From Apostichopus japonicus (taxonomy: Eukaryota > Echinodermata > Holothuroidea > Aspidochirotida > Stichopodidae): a DNA stretch of 54,000 nucleotides. Numbering within the stretch: the first letter of the stretch is position 1; each line of letters opens with the position of its first letter. Both the position numbers and the translations under genes were made by a program. Below the pieces are notes generated by a model. It searched no databases. It was not told the origin of the DNA and was given only the letters and a program-made list of their open reading frames with translations. Location of the stretch: contig NC_092568.1 of the NCBI RefSeq assembly GCF_037975245.1, positions 6,858,501-6,912,500 on the forward strand, written 5' to 3'. This document shows, in pieces, positions 17,785-28,805 of the stretch.

Positions 17785-19146
17785 TTTAAAGAAGTGTTTA
17801 AAAACTACCGCCCTGTATCAAATTTACCTTTTATATCCAAACTTTTAGAAAAAGTTGTTGCAATACGCCTTCAACATCACTTAAATGCCAATGCTTTGCA
17901 TGATAATCTCCAATCTGCATATCGCCAGTACCATTCAACTGAGTCAGCTTTACTAAGAGCACATAACGATATTGCTGCAGCTCTTGACAAGAGGTCCCAA
18001 ACAATGATGGTCATGTTGGACCTATCGGCAGCCTTCGATCTTATTGATCATGAGACATGAGATCTTATTTAATCGTCTCCAACATACTTTTGGAATTGCG
18101 TCAAACTCATTAAAATGGTTTAAATCATATTTTAGGGACAGAATGCAATGTATACAAATTGATAATGTTATATCTGATGAGAAACAGCTAAGATTTGGGG
18201 TGCCACAAGGATCTGTACTTGGTCCTTTGATATATTGTATGTTTACCCGTCCAGTTGGAGAAATAATTCAGCGCCATAACATCAACCATCACTGTTATGC
18301 TGATGATACGCAATTGTATTTGAATTTTGGTGCCCTTGAGTCCTGGAATGATGTATCTTTAACGGTCCAAGCATGCCTTTCAGATATAGTCAGGTGGATG
18401 CGGGTTAATTGTTTGAAACTTAACCAGGACAAAACTGAGTTCATTGTATTTTCACCAAAATTTCAGGGTAATGCTATTCAAGACTTGTATATAAATATGG
18501 GACCTAACACCATATGTTCAGTTCCTAAAGTAAAGAATTTAGGTGTATATCTTGATCACAATCTTACCATGGATAATCAAGTTGACTCTATCTGTAAGTC
18601 CTGTTATTGGCAGATCCGGAATATTGGCAAAATTAGAAGGTATATCTCAGATGATGCATGTAAGACTTTAATCCATGCCCTTGTGACATCAAAACTGGAC
18701 TACTGCAATGCCCTGCTATATGGCCTGCCTCACAAGCTAACCGATCGCCTTCAGCGAGTTCAGAATTGCGCTGCACGGCTTGTAAGTCGCACTCGTAGAC
18801 ATGAGCATATAACACCTATATTACGTGACTTACATTGGTTGCCGATTCATTGCAGGTTCAATTATAAGATTCTGTTATATACATATAAGTCACTTAATGG
18901 TTTAGCCCCTATCTACCTCTCTGAATTAATACATAAATACAAGCCTACTCGATCTCTATACGCTCAGAATCCAAGTCCTTACTTACCAAACCTGTCATTA
19001 AAACTTCTACATACGGAAACAGGCGTTTCGATTACTCATCTGCGACATTATGGAACAGTTTATCGGAGGAAGCTAAGTGTGCCAAAAATATAGATGAATT
19101 TAAAAAACTAGTCAAAACCTTTCTATTTAGATCTGCATTCCATTAA
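17785..19146 (+). pseudogene. LINE reverse transcriptase remnant
   Basis: The RT fingers/palm runs from NYRPVSNLPF through AAFDLIDHE, GVPQGSVLGPL, the catalytic YADD (18295-18306) and SKLDYCNALLYGLP to the C-terminal LWNSLSEEAKCAKNIDEFKK, with stop TAA at 19144-19146. Two lesions break it. A 7-bp tandem duplication of catgaga (18049-18055 and 18056-18062) shifts frame just after LIDHE, and a second shift occurs near 19012. The endonuclease and ORF1 are absent (5' truncation). Confidence 0.9.
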
Positions 19147-19492
19147 CTGTGCTTTCTATACTATATATTGTCACATTATTACAACGCATTTTCCATTTTG
19201 CGTTTTTGCGTTTATAGCGCTTTTAAATTTAAAAATTTTTCACATTTATATATATTTTAAATTTTAAGAATTTGTCTGTATCATTTTCGCTTTTACATTT
19301 GCAGTTTTTATACAATTTATTGTCAGATGGTATTTAACAAATTTTCTACCCTTTTTATACCTTACATTATCGATTTATATATTTGTATATCATGATTGTT
19401 TGTATTTTACTGCATGTAAAGCGCCTTAGAGCAATTTCTGATTGGATAAGGCGCTATAGAAATTTTGTATAATAATAAATAAATAAATAAAT
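17785..19492 (+). mobile_element. 5'-truncated non-LTR retrotransposon (CR1/L2-like LINE)
   Basis: It begins inside the reverse transcriptase (FKNYRPVSNLPFISKLLEKV) and ends with a (AATA)n-type tail at about 19471-19492. The tail is preceded by AAGCGCCTTAGAGC and GGCGCTATAG, typical of CR1/L2 3' ends. Flanks tataagtagaag (17773-17784) and tataagttatagaag (from 19492) look like an imperfect target duplication. It lies in an intron of the synaptotagmin-like gene, antisense to it. Confidence 0.9.
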
Positions 19493-21817
19493 ATAAGTTA
19501 TAGAAGATCAGCTGCTACAATAGAGAATTCACATACTTAATATAAAAGGTCTCATTATCGTCTTCATTAAAAGACTTCAAACTAAGAAGGACATATACTT
19601 ATGAATCCAATGGCCAGTAACCTTTACTTTATTCTCGTCAATCAAAGTAAAAAAGCACAAGAAATATCCTTACGAGACGGCCTTCCGTCACCTGAAGTTT
19701 CTTTTCAGATTAACCCTTCGTCAATTGACAACGCTTTCTGTGACGGGTCTCTTGCAAGTGATTTAATTATCAACGATCACATTATCAAAAATAATTGTTT
19801 TCTTTTGCGCCATTTTTCTCATTTCTCATCAAACAAGGTATCGCTTACGCCAGAGGGTAGCAATTAAAATGATAATATGTTGAAACGAGGAAACAAAGAT
19901 ATTTTGTTGCTATAGCAACGTTGCGTCATTGCCAGGCACTTTATAACAATTTCTTGAGGCTTCAAGAGGGACTGTTTGAAAAAAAAGGCTACGGTGATCA
20001 AGTTGTGTGGAGCATTTTTTTACATACTGTCATTTTGTAGGTCCTGCAAGCATAAACGTTAAACCATTATATGTCTTGATATTCAGTAAAAATTAAAAAG
20101 CTTAAGAAACCGACGGCAATCCCCTTTAGATAGGTAAACTAGAATTTGTGTAATAGCAAAATATCCAAAGAAACTGTCACACACGCGTCCGTGAACATAG
20201 TGGTGATATGCAATTCCGCACAGTAAAACGTAACGTCTTTGCGCGATTCATTAACACAAATACGTTCTCGGTGAACATTTGTTACATAACTATAACGTTT
20301 GCCTAAGATAAGTTCAAAGATATGCTTAATCAATCTGTGGATAACGAAAAGCAACACCAGATATTACAGAAACCAAGTACCCGACTCTCATAAAGAGAAG
20401 AAGATGAAAAATTTATACGTGATATGGTGACATATTTCAGGCTTTAATTTCCCGATATGTTTATAATTAGGTCTATACGCAAAGTTTTGGTGACAACGCA
20501 AAATTGTGGTAATTAACACTTATTTGTGCGGGATTGAAAGGGGATGATGTACACCCCTACATACCCCCCCCCCCTAGATCCGTGTCTGGGTTATGATAAC
20601 GGTTATTAAATCAGGTCACCATGTCGTTAGGATAAATCATAAGTTTATTAAGCAATCAATGCTCACGTTAAAGTGTAGTACGTTAGACGTAGCATGTTAT
20701 AATAAAGGAGCAATTATTGACATGTCCCTAAAATATTAAATAGGTTAGAAGGTCAGATGCCGAAACTGGAGATAGGTTGTTTTATTTTCAGCCTGGATTT
20801 GAAGCTAGTTTACCAGTTTCACTAATCAGCCATCGGAAAATATCACAAACCCAACCCGCCAATCAGAATAAAAAGATGACGAAGAAGAGAGTTCCTAGTT
20901 TAATTTGCAAGTTGATATAAAAAGTCACAAAAGTATCAATATTTATTGTTCAACTGTAACAATCTACCCCTGAAAGGGTTGTATATTGATAAACATGAAC
21001 AAACAAAAGTAATGTCATGACAATTATAAATAAACGAGCTGGGGTGATCGACGACGGATAAACGAATCAGTCAGTGTCAGCATAATAGACTTTGCTCTGG
21101 TGTTTTAAGGCTTAAGTGTATGTACTTAAAAACCTGAGCCCTCGAACACAAAATAAGATTAAAATTAAAATAGAATTAATTGTGAAATTTAAAGCCTTTT
21201 GTTCCCGGAAACACACATCTTACTTTCCTCTTCTGAATTTTATTTCATCATTAATCATTTCTCCTGAAATACAAAGTTAAAATAAACCATTTTCATCAAA
21301 GAAAAACAATGAGCCATGTGACAGGTATACATGCTTCATGACTGCGACATGTATTATATACTACCAGTTGCGATGTACCTCCCCCCCCCCCCCACTCTAA
21401 CGTGATATGGTGTAGCATGGTGTAGCATTCCTTTACATGTCGCATACATGCTACATGACTGCGACATGTTAATATACTACCGGTTGCGATGTACCTTCGG
21501 CGCTAATAGATAATAAAATAATATAAGGAACCACGTGGTTTATATAGACACAAATGCATAGAGGTGTTAAAGAGTCGTCATTCAGTAGTATTCCATTGAT
21601 ATAGTACTCGGATATTAAAGTACTCGTTTAGTCGTTGATGTTCGCTCAAGAATCACGATTACTCGCCTGACTTTACAACTGGGATTCGCGGCATTTTAGA
21701 TCCTCTTGGCATTCCATAGTATTCCACAGATACACCATTTAATGGTACAATATGAGCCCTACCTAATCCAAGGCCAAAATAATTGAGTTAATGATAAGGT
21801 CACCCATTTGATTGTGT
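19493..21817. other. Intron sequence, no gene recognised
   Basis: AT-rich. The only structure seen is a direct repeat of about 57 bp (21325-21382 and 21440-21497, sharing catgactgcgacatgt and gttgcgatgtacc) separated by a C-run. The open frame at 19601-19867 has no family resemblance. Confidence 0.5.
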
Positions 21818-21825
21818 TATCCTAT

Positions 21826-22186
21826 CAAGGGCGTAGGAACCGGGGGGGCTGGGGGGGGCGCCAACCCCCCCAGTGAAAAATGTGGAGGGGCGGAAGTATC
21901 ATTCCGCCCCCCCGCTTCGCAAGTCCGAAAACCCCTTTTTCATTTCCAAATGAGAAAAAAATCTCATTTGGAGCACCAAATTGCATCTAAGGCCAGGTGA
22001 AAAATACAAAATTAAGTTTACAAAATGGAGTGGGTGTTGAAGTGTGCTATATTGCACCAAATTGCATCTGAGGCCACCTGGAAATGCAAAAAATTTCAAA
22101 GGGGAGGGGTACACCCCTTAGACCCCTCCCCCAGGCCGACCATCAGTCTTCAGCCCCCCACTCAAAAGTACCTTCCTACGCCACTG
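21826..22186. mobile_element. Non-autonomous hAT-like DNA transposon (MITE), 361 bp
   Basis: Ends CAAGGGCGTAGGAA and (reverse complement) CAGTGGCGTAGGAA are terminal inverted repeats. The element is flanked by a perfect 8-bp target duplication, TATCCTAT (21818-21825 and 22187-22194). An 8-bp duplication with CA(G/A)NGGCG termini is the hAT pattern. It has no transposase. The interior contains a repeated phrase, ccaaattgcatct, and G/C runs near both ends. Confidence 0.9.
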
Positions 22187-22886
22187 TATCCTATGGTACC
22201 TCACCCCTCCAACTATTGCACAATAATCCACCAAACCACTATTATAGTTCATGCTAAAGAACCAATCGGAAAAAAAAGCATTGATTAATTTGCTTTATCC
22301 GCCCTGTGGCTATTTTCTAATTTAGTGAATGAGCAACATTATTTTCTCTAATTTTCTATATAATTATAAAGCATAGTAGTCATGTCAACAACGTGCAAGA
22401 AACCATCGCTTGGGCTATTGTTTTGGAAAGCAAAACACTGTAATGCGTAATCAAACTACTACCCAGGATACTATATCAACACCATAGTTAGTCAATTTTA
22501 CTTATTAAAAATTTTTAATGATAACTTGACATATATATATAATACATATTAGTAATTCTCATGTGTCTTCGTGATATAACACCCGATGTTTTGGTTGTTG
22601 TCTCTGAAAGTTGGTGTGTTACTTCCTTATCTGCAGAGGACACTAATGGACTCACGTGAACCCTGCTACAAGTCCAGGTCACCCTAAGACCGAGATAAGT
22701 CCGAGTAAAACTAGCCTGATTCCGAGTTCATGTCCGAGTACGGACAGGAGCACTACATCCCTCATATGTATGGTGGAAAAAGTTATTGATAAAGAAAACA
22801 AATCTCTTTGATATATTTTGATATACACGAAATTGTCCATCCATTGCAAAAGGTTTTGATTGTATAACATATCTATTTATACTTAC

Positions 22887-22960
22887 TCGGTTGATTGTAA
22901 CTACTAATTCTTCCTCAGTATGTCTGTGAGCAATGTGCACGTGTAGGAGACCTATAGCCT
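22887..22960 (-). CDS. Synaptotagmin-like protein, first C2A exon
   Basis: A short exon with acceptor ttctttcttcacag and donor CGA|GTAAGT. It reads AIGLLHVHIAHRHTEEELVV, then TINR, the first two beta strands of C2A ('xxGxLxvslxYdxxxxeLxVtI'). The acceptor is ambiguous. Using the first AG adds two bases (AG) and fits the phase-1 end of the linker exon 40489-40271. Using the next AG, two bases on, starts in phase 0 and fits the optional exon at 26625-26540. Ends in phase 0. Confidence 0.7.
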
Positions 22961-23160
22961 CTGTGAAGAAAGAAACCAATAGATTGCAACGTCGACAAAT
23001 ATCTGCTATCGATTAAGAGTGTAGTCAGTATTTAATCAAATGAAACAAATAATGATCGGTTCAATATGTTAATGACATTTAATTGATAAATGTAACGATA
23101 AAGAAAGAGAAACCGAAATAAGTAGTCAAATTTATAAGGGGAGAAAGGAAAGAAACAGCC

Positions 23161-23600
23161 TTCTTAGAGATCTGGTTCCATATCAGTGATGGTCTGTTTT
23201 ATCTGCCGGGAGAAAATATCTGTGGGATCAGAATCAACAACAGTGTAAATATCGCTGTTGGAGAGATGACGCATGGCTTCCTTGATGTTATCCTGTCGAT
23301 CCTGGATGACAACTGCAGAACCTTTGTCGGCTGGCGTAATGATAATGTCACTGCGAGACATCAGTGAGGAGAGTGCTGTACGTTCATCTCTTGGAAGGTT
23401 GTCGTGTGTTCTGCGGAGAGTTTGACTGGTTAGTCTCAGAGCTGACGACCTGTGTGTAGGCTTCTAAAACAGGGACTCTGTTCTTAGGAGGCATCCAAGA
23501 ACTATATTTGCAGAAGAGTTCCCGTTTAGTTGGAGGATCATCTAGGAAAAACTCACGAAGGCGAATTCTGCGAAAGAAATGAGTAAGATCTTGGCTCAGT
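23161..23600 (-). pseudogene. Penelope-like retroelement, reverse-transcriptase N-terminal fragment
   Basis: Minus-strand reading from about 23600 gives FFRRIRLREFFLDD, then (after a frame change) DIIITPADKGSAVVIQDRQD and IKEAMRHLSNSDIYTVVDSD, stopping at 23163. 'PADKGSAVVxxDrxxYixEaxrqLsdxxxY' is the hallmark of Penelope-like RTs. It is truncated before the catalytic motifs. It is arranged head-to-head with the plus-strand fragment at 23640. Confidence 0.8.
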
Positions 23601-23644
23601 TCCGCTTGGTCAAATGATGGATTTCTTTTCTTTCGCAGAATTCG
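23562..23644. repeat. 18-bp perfect inverted repeat at the Penelope inversion junction
   Basis: cgaattctgcgaaagaaa (23562-23579) is the reverse complement of 23627-23644, with a 47-base spacer. Both arms fall where each Penelope-like fragment begins reading outward, so the two halves share this short sequence in opposite orientation. Confidence 0.9.
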
Positions 23645-24300
23645 TCAAAACCACCCTCAAGAAGCGATTCTATGGGCGCACACATGTCCACAGTCAACAT
23701 CATGAAGACTGAGACCCCAGTTGGAGAACACTTTAACCTTCCCAACCATAACATTAATGACATGTCCCTATACAGGGGATTGAATCCTTAGGTAGCCGCC
23801 CTGACCTAGTACGAATCAGCAGAAGAGTGTGGATGCAACGCCTTCGCACCATTCAACCTCATGGGCTCCACTTTCAGGAAGGACATTACTAACTTTTCTT
23901 CTGTCCCCCCCCCCATCTCCTCTTGTCCCCCTCACTCCTCCTCTCATAGCTCTCTTCCACCCCTTTTTTCTCCTCACTTTTCTGTCTTTGTCCTTCTCTA
24001 GTTTTTTCCCTACCCCCTATCCCCTTCCCTTAATCCTCTCTTTGTCCCTCTACTGTTTATCTCCTTCCTCTCCTCTTCCCCTGATGGTTGCTTTCTTCTC
24101 TCCATCCCTTGTCTACTAATCCCCTTACATCTATCTCCTTGTGTTCACCATGCTCATTAACCTGTCTGTATTCTGTGCGTGTTTTTGTCCCTTCTGTTTC
24201 TGTTACTTGTCATTTAGCCTCTGAAGAAGACCCTGCCATGATCGAAACGTCAGGCCAACTTACTTTTAGACATTCTATTACACAGGCTCTCTAGTGCATA
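23640..24300 (+). pseudogene. Penelope-like element, GIY-YIG C-terminal fragment and 3' region
   Basis: Plus-strand reading gives VKTTLKKRFYG, then MKTETPVGEHFNLPNHNIND, and after a frameshift GIESLGSRPDLVRISRRVWM and QRLRTIQPHGLH, stopping TAA at 23890-23892. This is the C-terminal end of the GIY-YIG endonuclease carried by such elements. Then comes a pyrimidine tract of about 215 bases (23893-24110). A conserved-looking 3' block with CTGAAGAAGACCCTGCC and CGAAACGTC lies near 24221-24254. Confidence 0.75.
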
Positions 24301-24404
24301 AGCAGTTTGCTAACAGTTTATTTTATTTTGGTATACGTATCATAATATGCCCGTTCCCTGGTGGGGTGCATGTTCCTGGTTTCTGAACTTGAGGTTCACG
24401 GAAT

Positions 24405-24760
24405 CACTGTGACCAACTTAAGCATGTCTCTAACAAGACAATTCTCCTACCAGCCACAGACATGTCAACATCAATTACCTTTGACCACTAACATTAGCAT
24501 GCCTCTTAATAGACATGTCCCTTACGAGCCACAGTCATGTCAACGCCGAATAAATTTGTGCAACTTAAGCATCACTTTTGAAAGACAATCCTTTAACCTG
24601 CACAAGCATATCAACACTGATAACGTTGTGCATACCTCTTAAAAGACTCTTTTACCAGGCCGAAGCATGTCAACACCGATTACTTTTTGGCGACTTAAGC
24701 ATAGGTCTACCTCTACATCAGCTTACCAGCTACGAGCATGTCGTCGGACGAGACTGATCG
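24405..24760. repeat. Degenerate tandem repeat, about 70-bp unit, five copies
   Basis: Copies begin near 24416, 24492, 24561, 24628 and 24691. They share (t)taagcat, aagac, cc-agcc-ca and catgtcaaca-cgatta phrases. It lies just downstream of the Penelope-like fragment. Open frames through it are incidental. Confidence 0.65.
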
Positions 24761-25633
24761 ACTCACGTGACTTCCTCCAACAAAAGTATGCGTGGCGTCC
24801 TGAAAATCTGGTTTGGGCCTCATTGGTACACTCATCGCTTTCTGTAAGAAAAGGAACTGCAAATTTCATAGTCCTATCAAAATAAACTGATTGGTGTGCG
24901 AAAGCTCCTATATTTTGATGTATAACAGCAAAACCTCACAAATGAGGATTGAAGTTGTCACTATCGAGGAATGAAGGGACGTTGATGGATGAAAAACTAA
25001 TGAATTGTGTACCACTACGAACAAGACCTTGAATTTCGAGCTATCAAACTGATATGTGATACCATTAGGAAGCATGATCTGTGATATCATCATGTCAAGT
25101 GATTTGTGATTCATTTAGTAAATCATCTTGAGATAATTGGGTCAAAATTATCTGTCAATTATCAGGTAAATCATCTTTGAGATCATTGGGTCACGTGATC
25201 TGTGACGTCCTAACTGTAAACTATCAGTGACGTCAACGAAATGATCTGTGAAAATATTTTTTCAAGTAATGCATTTTTGGAATGCTTGCTGAGCATTCAG
25301 TCCTCTGTTATACCACACGTGTTATGAAAGGATCTCCTTTGTTTTTCATTATGAAAGGAAGCAAACAGGTTTTCAAGTCATATTCCATGATGACATCACC
25401 AACTTTAATTTTAGATATTTACGAAAGCAAGATCACTTCACGTATTGAAAGCCACAACCACTTCATTGTTGATAGGGCAGACCATTCCATTTTTTAATAG
25501 CCCCTACAACTTCATTTATTGGTAGCCACAACCACTTCATTTATTAGAAGCAGTTGCCTTAGCCTACACAAACATTTTACTTTTATATCTTTTGTTTCTT
25601 CTTCTCTAAATGACATTTTGCAGTTAATGCCAA

Positions 25634-25653
25634 GCGGGACAATTTTGTCCCGC
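25634..25653. other. Perfect short palindrome
   Basis: GCGGGACAA-TT-TTGTCCCGC, nine base pairs with a 2-base centre. It is GC-rich inside AT-rich intron. Nothing suggests a bacterial-type terminator role. Confidence 0.8.
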
Positions 25654-25929
25654 GTGAGCCTCAGTTCTCCTGTCGCTACTTTTTTTGGAATATAACTTCT
25701 GATTGTAGGTCACGGTCCAATTTTCTACAATTAAAGTTTCTTTATAGACATACTCTACCCACAATAAAAAAAATCGAAGAATCGGGAACCAAAACTAAGG
25801 CTATTAAGGCATAGTTAGTCGCTCCGTTGTGTATTTTTAGACTGATCAAAGCCGATGTAATGGAAATTTAACTTTAAAGGATTGGGTCAATTGTCATACA
25901 TGTTTATGTTATATGAAAGAGGACAATTA

Positions 25930-26385
25930 AAGAAACACAATGGTAAAAAACTGTTCAAATATCTTTTTCGGTTAAGAGATATTCAAGTGTAAAGTTTTAT
26001 CAGATTGTGTAGAAACTGCTGAAATCTGACTAGCTGTGATGTCACATCCTCACATTCCTGAAAATTCTTTGTTTTTTTCTCTAAATATTTTGTGAGATTT
26101 CATGACTTTCAACCAAAAGATATGTCAGGAGGTCTCATATTTGTCAAAGGAAGTATTTGAGATTAAACATCTGAAGAATTTTTGATTATATTATTTTCAA
26201 ATGTGTTAAAAAATGTAAATAATTTTTAAAGAAATATATTCACAAATGTTAAGGAAGTGAGGATGTGACGTCACACCCTCACAGTAAGTCTTTCTACACC
26301 AGTCGTTTTCAAAGAAATTTTGATATCTTCAAAGTGTCATATCTCCTTAACAGAACATGCTATCATGGTAGTTTCTTCACTGTTC
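25930..26385. repeat. Fold-back element with long diverged inverted arms
   Basis: The arm 25930-26060 matches the reverse complement of 26255-26385 with many differences. The best-kept part is tgtgatgtcacatcctcac (26035 onward) against gtgaggatgtgacgtcaca (about 26261 onward). The central spacer is AT-rich. Compatible with a decayed long-TIR MITE. Confidence 0.6.
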
Positions 26386-26539
26386 TTTTTGTCTTTTTTG
26401 TGCTCTTTCATACAAAATAGACATGTCAAACACCTGAACCAATCCTTTTGTGAGTATTTTTCGTTCTTCCCGTGTCTGATGTGAGGCCTGACAAACATTC
26501 GATTGTTTTATATCATCTTTGTGCTGTTTGAGGACGTAC

Positions 26540-26625
26540 CTTGTATTTTCTGGAGACAAACTTTCCAATTTCCAAATTAAAAGGTGAAAATCTGCCGCTG
26601 AATTTTTTCTTATGCGAGGACGAAT
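26540..26625 (-). CDS. Candidate optional exon of the synaptotagmin-like gene
   Basis: 86 bases between ttattacttttag (26627-26626) and AAG|GTACGT (26540/26539). Joined to the phase-1 end of the linker exon it reads SSSHKKKFSGRFSPFNLE and IGKFVSRKYK, then joins in phase 0 to the second acceptor of the 22960 exon (GCT ATA GGT). Composition suits a linker between membrane anchor and C2A. Without transcripts it could be chance; a longer minus-strand frame (26568-26377) overlaps it in another frame. Confidence 0.3.
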
Positions 26626-26909
26626 CTAAAAGTAATAAATCAAATGTCAAAATCGATTTTTTGAGCATAGCGATTGCATTTTAATGTTACAAAATTAATA
26701 ATTACATGTAAAGCATTTCCATGGTAATTTCCAGTACGTTATATGAAACAACATTAAGTCAAGGTGTTTTACATATTTGTAGAGATATAAAAGTATAAAT
26801 ACATAGAATATTAACTAAAATTCATGCTGACAGTTATTAATATTAATGTATAGTCACTGTGACATCATAGAGCGACTATTACAGCTGTTTAATGTTACAC
26901 GATAATACT

Positions 26910-27013
26910 TTGCCCTACGGTTAATGTTTGATTGGCTTACTTCATAAAGCACCGGTACGCCACAATACCTACGGTTAATGTTTGATTGGCTTACTTCATT
27001 AAGCACCGGTATG
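26910..27013. repeat. Tandem repeat of about 57 bp, interrupted by a MITE
   Basis: ctacggttaatgtttgattg followed by gcttacttcat and aagcaccggta is present twice here. The phrase continues after the hAT-like element at 28986-29033. The MITE (27014-28985) inserted inside this repeat and duplicated CCGGTATG. Confidence 0.75.
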
Positions 27014-27397
27014 CAGTGGCGGCGGAACCGGGGGGGCTTGGGGGGGCTCAGCCCCCCCAATAAAAAAGTTGAGGGGGCAAATGCATGATAAGCCCCCCCA
27101 ATATTTACCAAGGCTCCGAAACGTGCATCTGCCCATTTTTCAATGCATTCTTGTCGATCTGTCCGATGCACACGTAAACTATATAGGTGTAATAATTTTA
27201 GTAAATGCTGGGGGACCCTCGGCCCGTCCCCTGGCTATAGACCACATTGTCACCCCAACCGCGTCTTCACGCCCCGTGAAAAGTGGAAGCAGTGAGTGTG
27301 AGTACCGGTACACTACGAGTACACGCAAGGCGTGGAACATGGCTCTTTGTTTAAACGCAATCAATTATTAAACGAACAAACTCACAATATTAGCATT

Positions 27398-28018
27398 CAA
27401 GGGCGGCGGAACCGGGGGGGCACAGGGGGCACGTGCCCCCCACTTTTCCTCAGGTTAAAAATGTGCCCTTTTTCTACATAAAAATTGAGGTGTCTCAAGT
27501 TAGCAAGAGGCCAGGGAACCAGAATGAACACTCGAGAAGGGCCGTTTCCGGCCATCTGAGGGGTTTGTAAAACCAAAAATTTTCTTGTACGCTCCGCGCC
27601 AACCGATGGTGGCGCTCCGCTCAGATAGTCGTGCATATAACTTTGCAAATCCTGGCTACGCCTGTGGGTCAAACTCAAAGCTATTTCGAATGAAAAAAAT
27701 TGTTAAGATATTAACAAGAAATAAACTCTAATTCAGAAGATTCCTACATTAGCAACAAGAATGATGTCACCTCATTTTGTCTCAAAAGAAAACTTGTTCC
27801 TTGTTTCCCAATTTGCACATTGGATATTGCAGTGCTAGTATGCATTTTTCCTTGGGGGGGGGGGGCGTTGATGGAGTGATGTGTATACGCAAATAAGATA
27901 ATACAATAAGAGTTATAAAGGGTACTAAATATAAGGCTGCATCAGTCCGATCGAATTTCTGTAAAGTGCCCTTTGATGTCGGTGCCCCCCCAGATTAAAA
28001 GTGCTTCCGCCGCCCTTG
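27398..28018. mobile_element. Nested hAT-like MITE (621 bp)
   Basis: Perfect 14-bp terminal inverted repeats CAAGGGCGGCGGAA, flanked by an exact 8-bp duplication TTAGCATT (27390-27397 and 28019-28026). G/C runs occur next to both ends. It is non-coding; the minus-strand frame 27678-27397 is incidental. Confidence 0.92.
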
Positions 28019-28308
28019 TTAGCATTTCACCTGTACTGTATAGGGTACTAAATCGCGACAGTGCGTGGTTCATAGAAATTTGTTGGCAACTGCACATAGA
28101 TTTGGACTTACCCATTTGTTGACATTAAGAAATGCTTTCTGTTTTTTTTTATGACATTTATTTAATTATTGCATTTAATTGCAAGTAGTAATTTACTACA
28201 CTCAAAAACGTCTTTGCGAGTACACTACGAGTAATAGCTACTCTCTTAAAACACCATCGAATATACAAATTACAATGTTTTTACAGATTTTTACGTGCAA
28301 TCTGAGAC

Positions 28309-28805
28309 CAGGGGCGTAGCGAGCGGGGGGTGTGGGGGGTGTCACACCCCCCCCCAATAATTTGGTCGCTGTCGGCAAATTTTGGGTCTGTCGGCAAAAG
28401 GAGAAAAGGTGAAGAGAGCGGAAGGGGAAGAAAGAAGGAAAGCTGAATAGAGAAAAGGAGAACGGGAGCTTCTTCCGTGCCAAATTTGACTTAAAATATG
28501 CACCAGATTGCATCTAAGGACGTTTCAAAACTAAAAATTTTCCAAAAGGGGAGGGGGACACACCCTCCCCTTAGACCCCTCCCCCATTTCAGTAACCACT
28601 TCCAGATCCGTCGGCAAATCAAATTGGACTTAAAATATACACCCACCAGATTGCATCTAAGGACGTTTCAAAACTAAAAAATTCCCAAAGGAGAGGGGAA
28701 CCCCTCCCCTTAGACACCTCCCCCATTTCAGTCACCACTTCCAGATCCGTCGGCAAATCAAATTCTCCACAACCCCCCAACAAAATCCCCTTCGCTACGC
28801 CCCTG
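28309..28805. mobile_element. Nested hAT-like MITE (497 bp)
   Basis: Ends CAGGGGCGTAGCGA and (reverse complement) CAGGGGCGTAGCGA are exact inverted repeats. Flanks TCTGAGAC (28301-28308) and CTTGAGAC (28806-28813) are an 8-bp duplication with two mismatches. Internally, a block around agattgcatctaaggacg is duplicated (about 28505 and 28650), together with a ccgtcggcaaat phrase. Confidence 0.88.

Noticed and set aside
23829-24119. 96-codon Pro/Ser/Leu-rich frame
   Set aside because: Out-of-frame reading of the Penelope C-terminus followed by the pyrimidine tract.
27397-27678. Minus-strand 93-codon frame, and similar frames at 26854-27171 and 28238-29092
   Set aside because: They lie wholly or mostly in GC-rich ends of hAT-like MITEs and have no protein-family resemblance.
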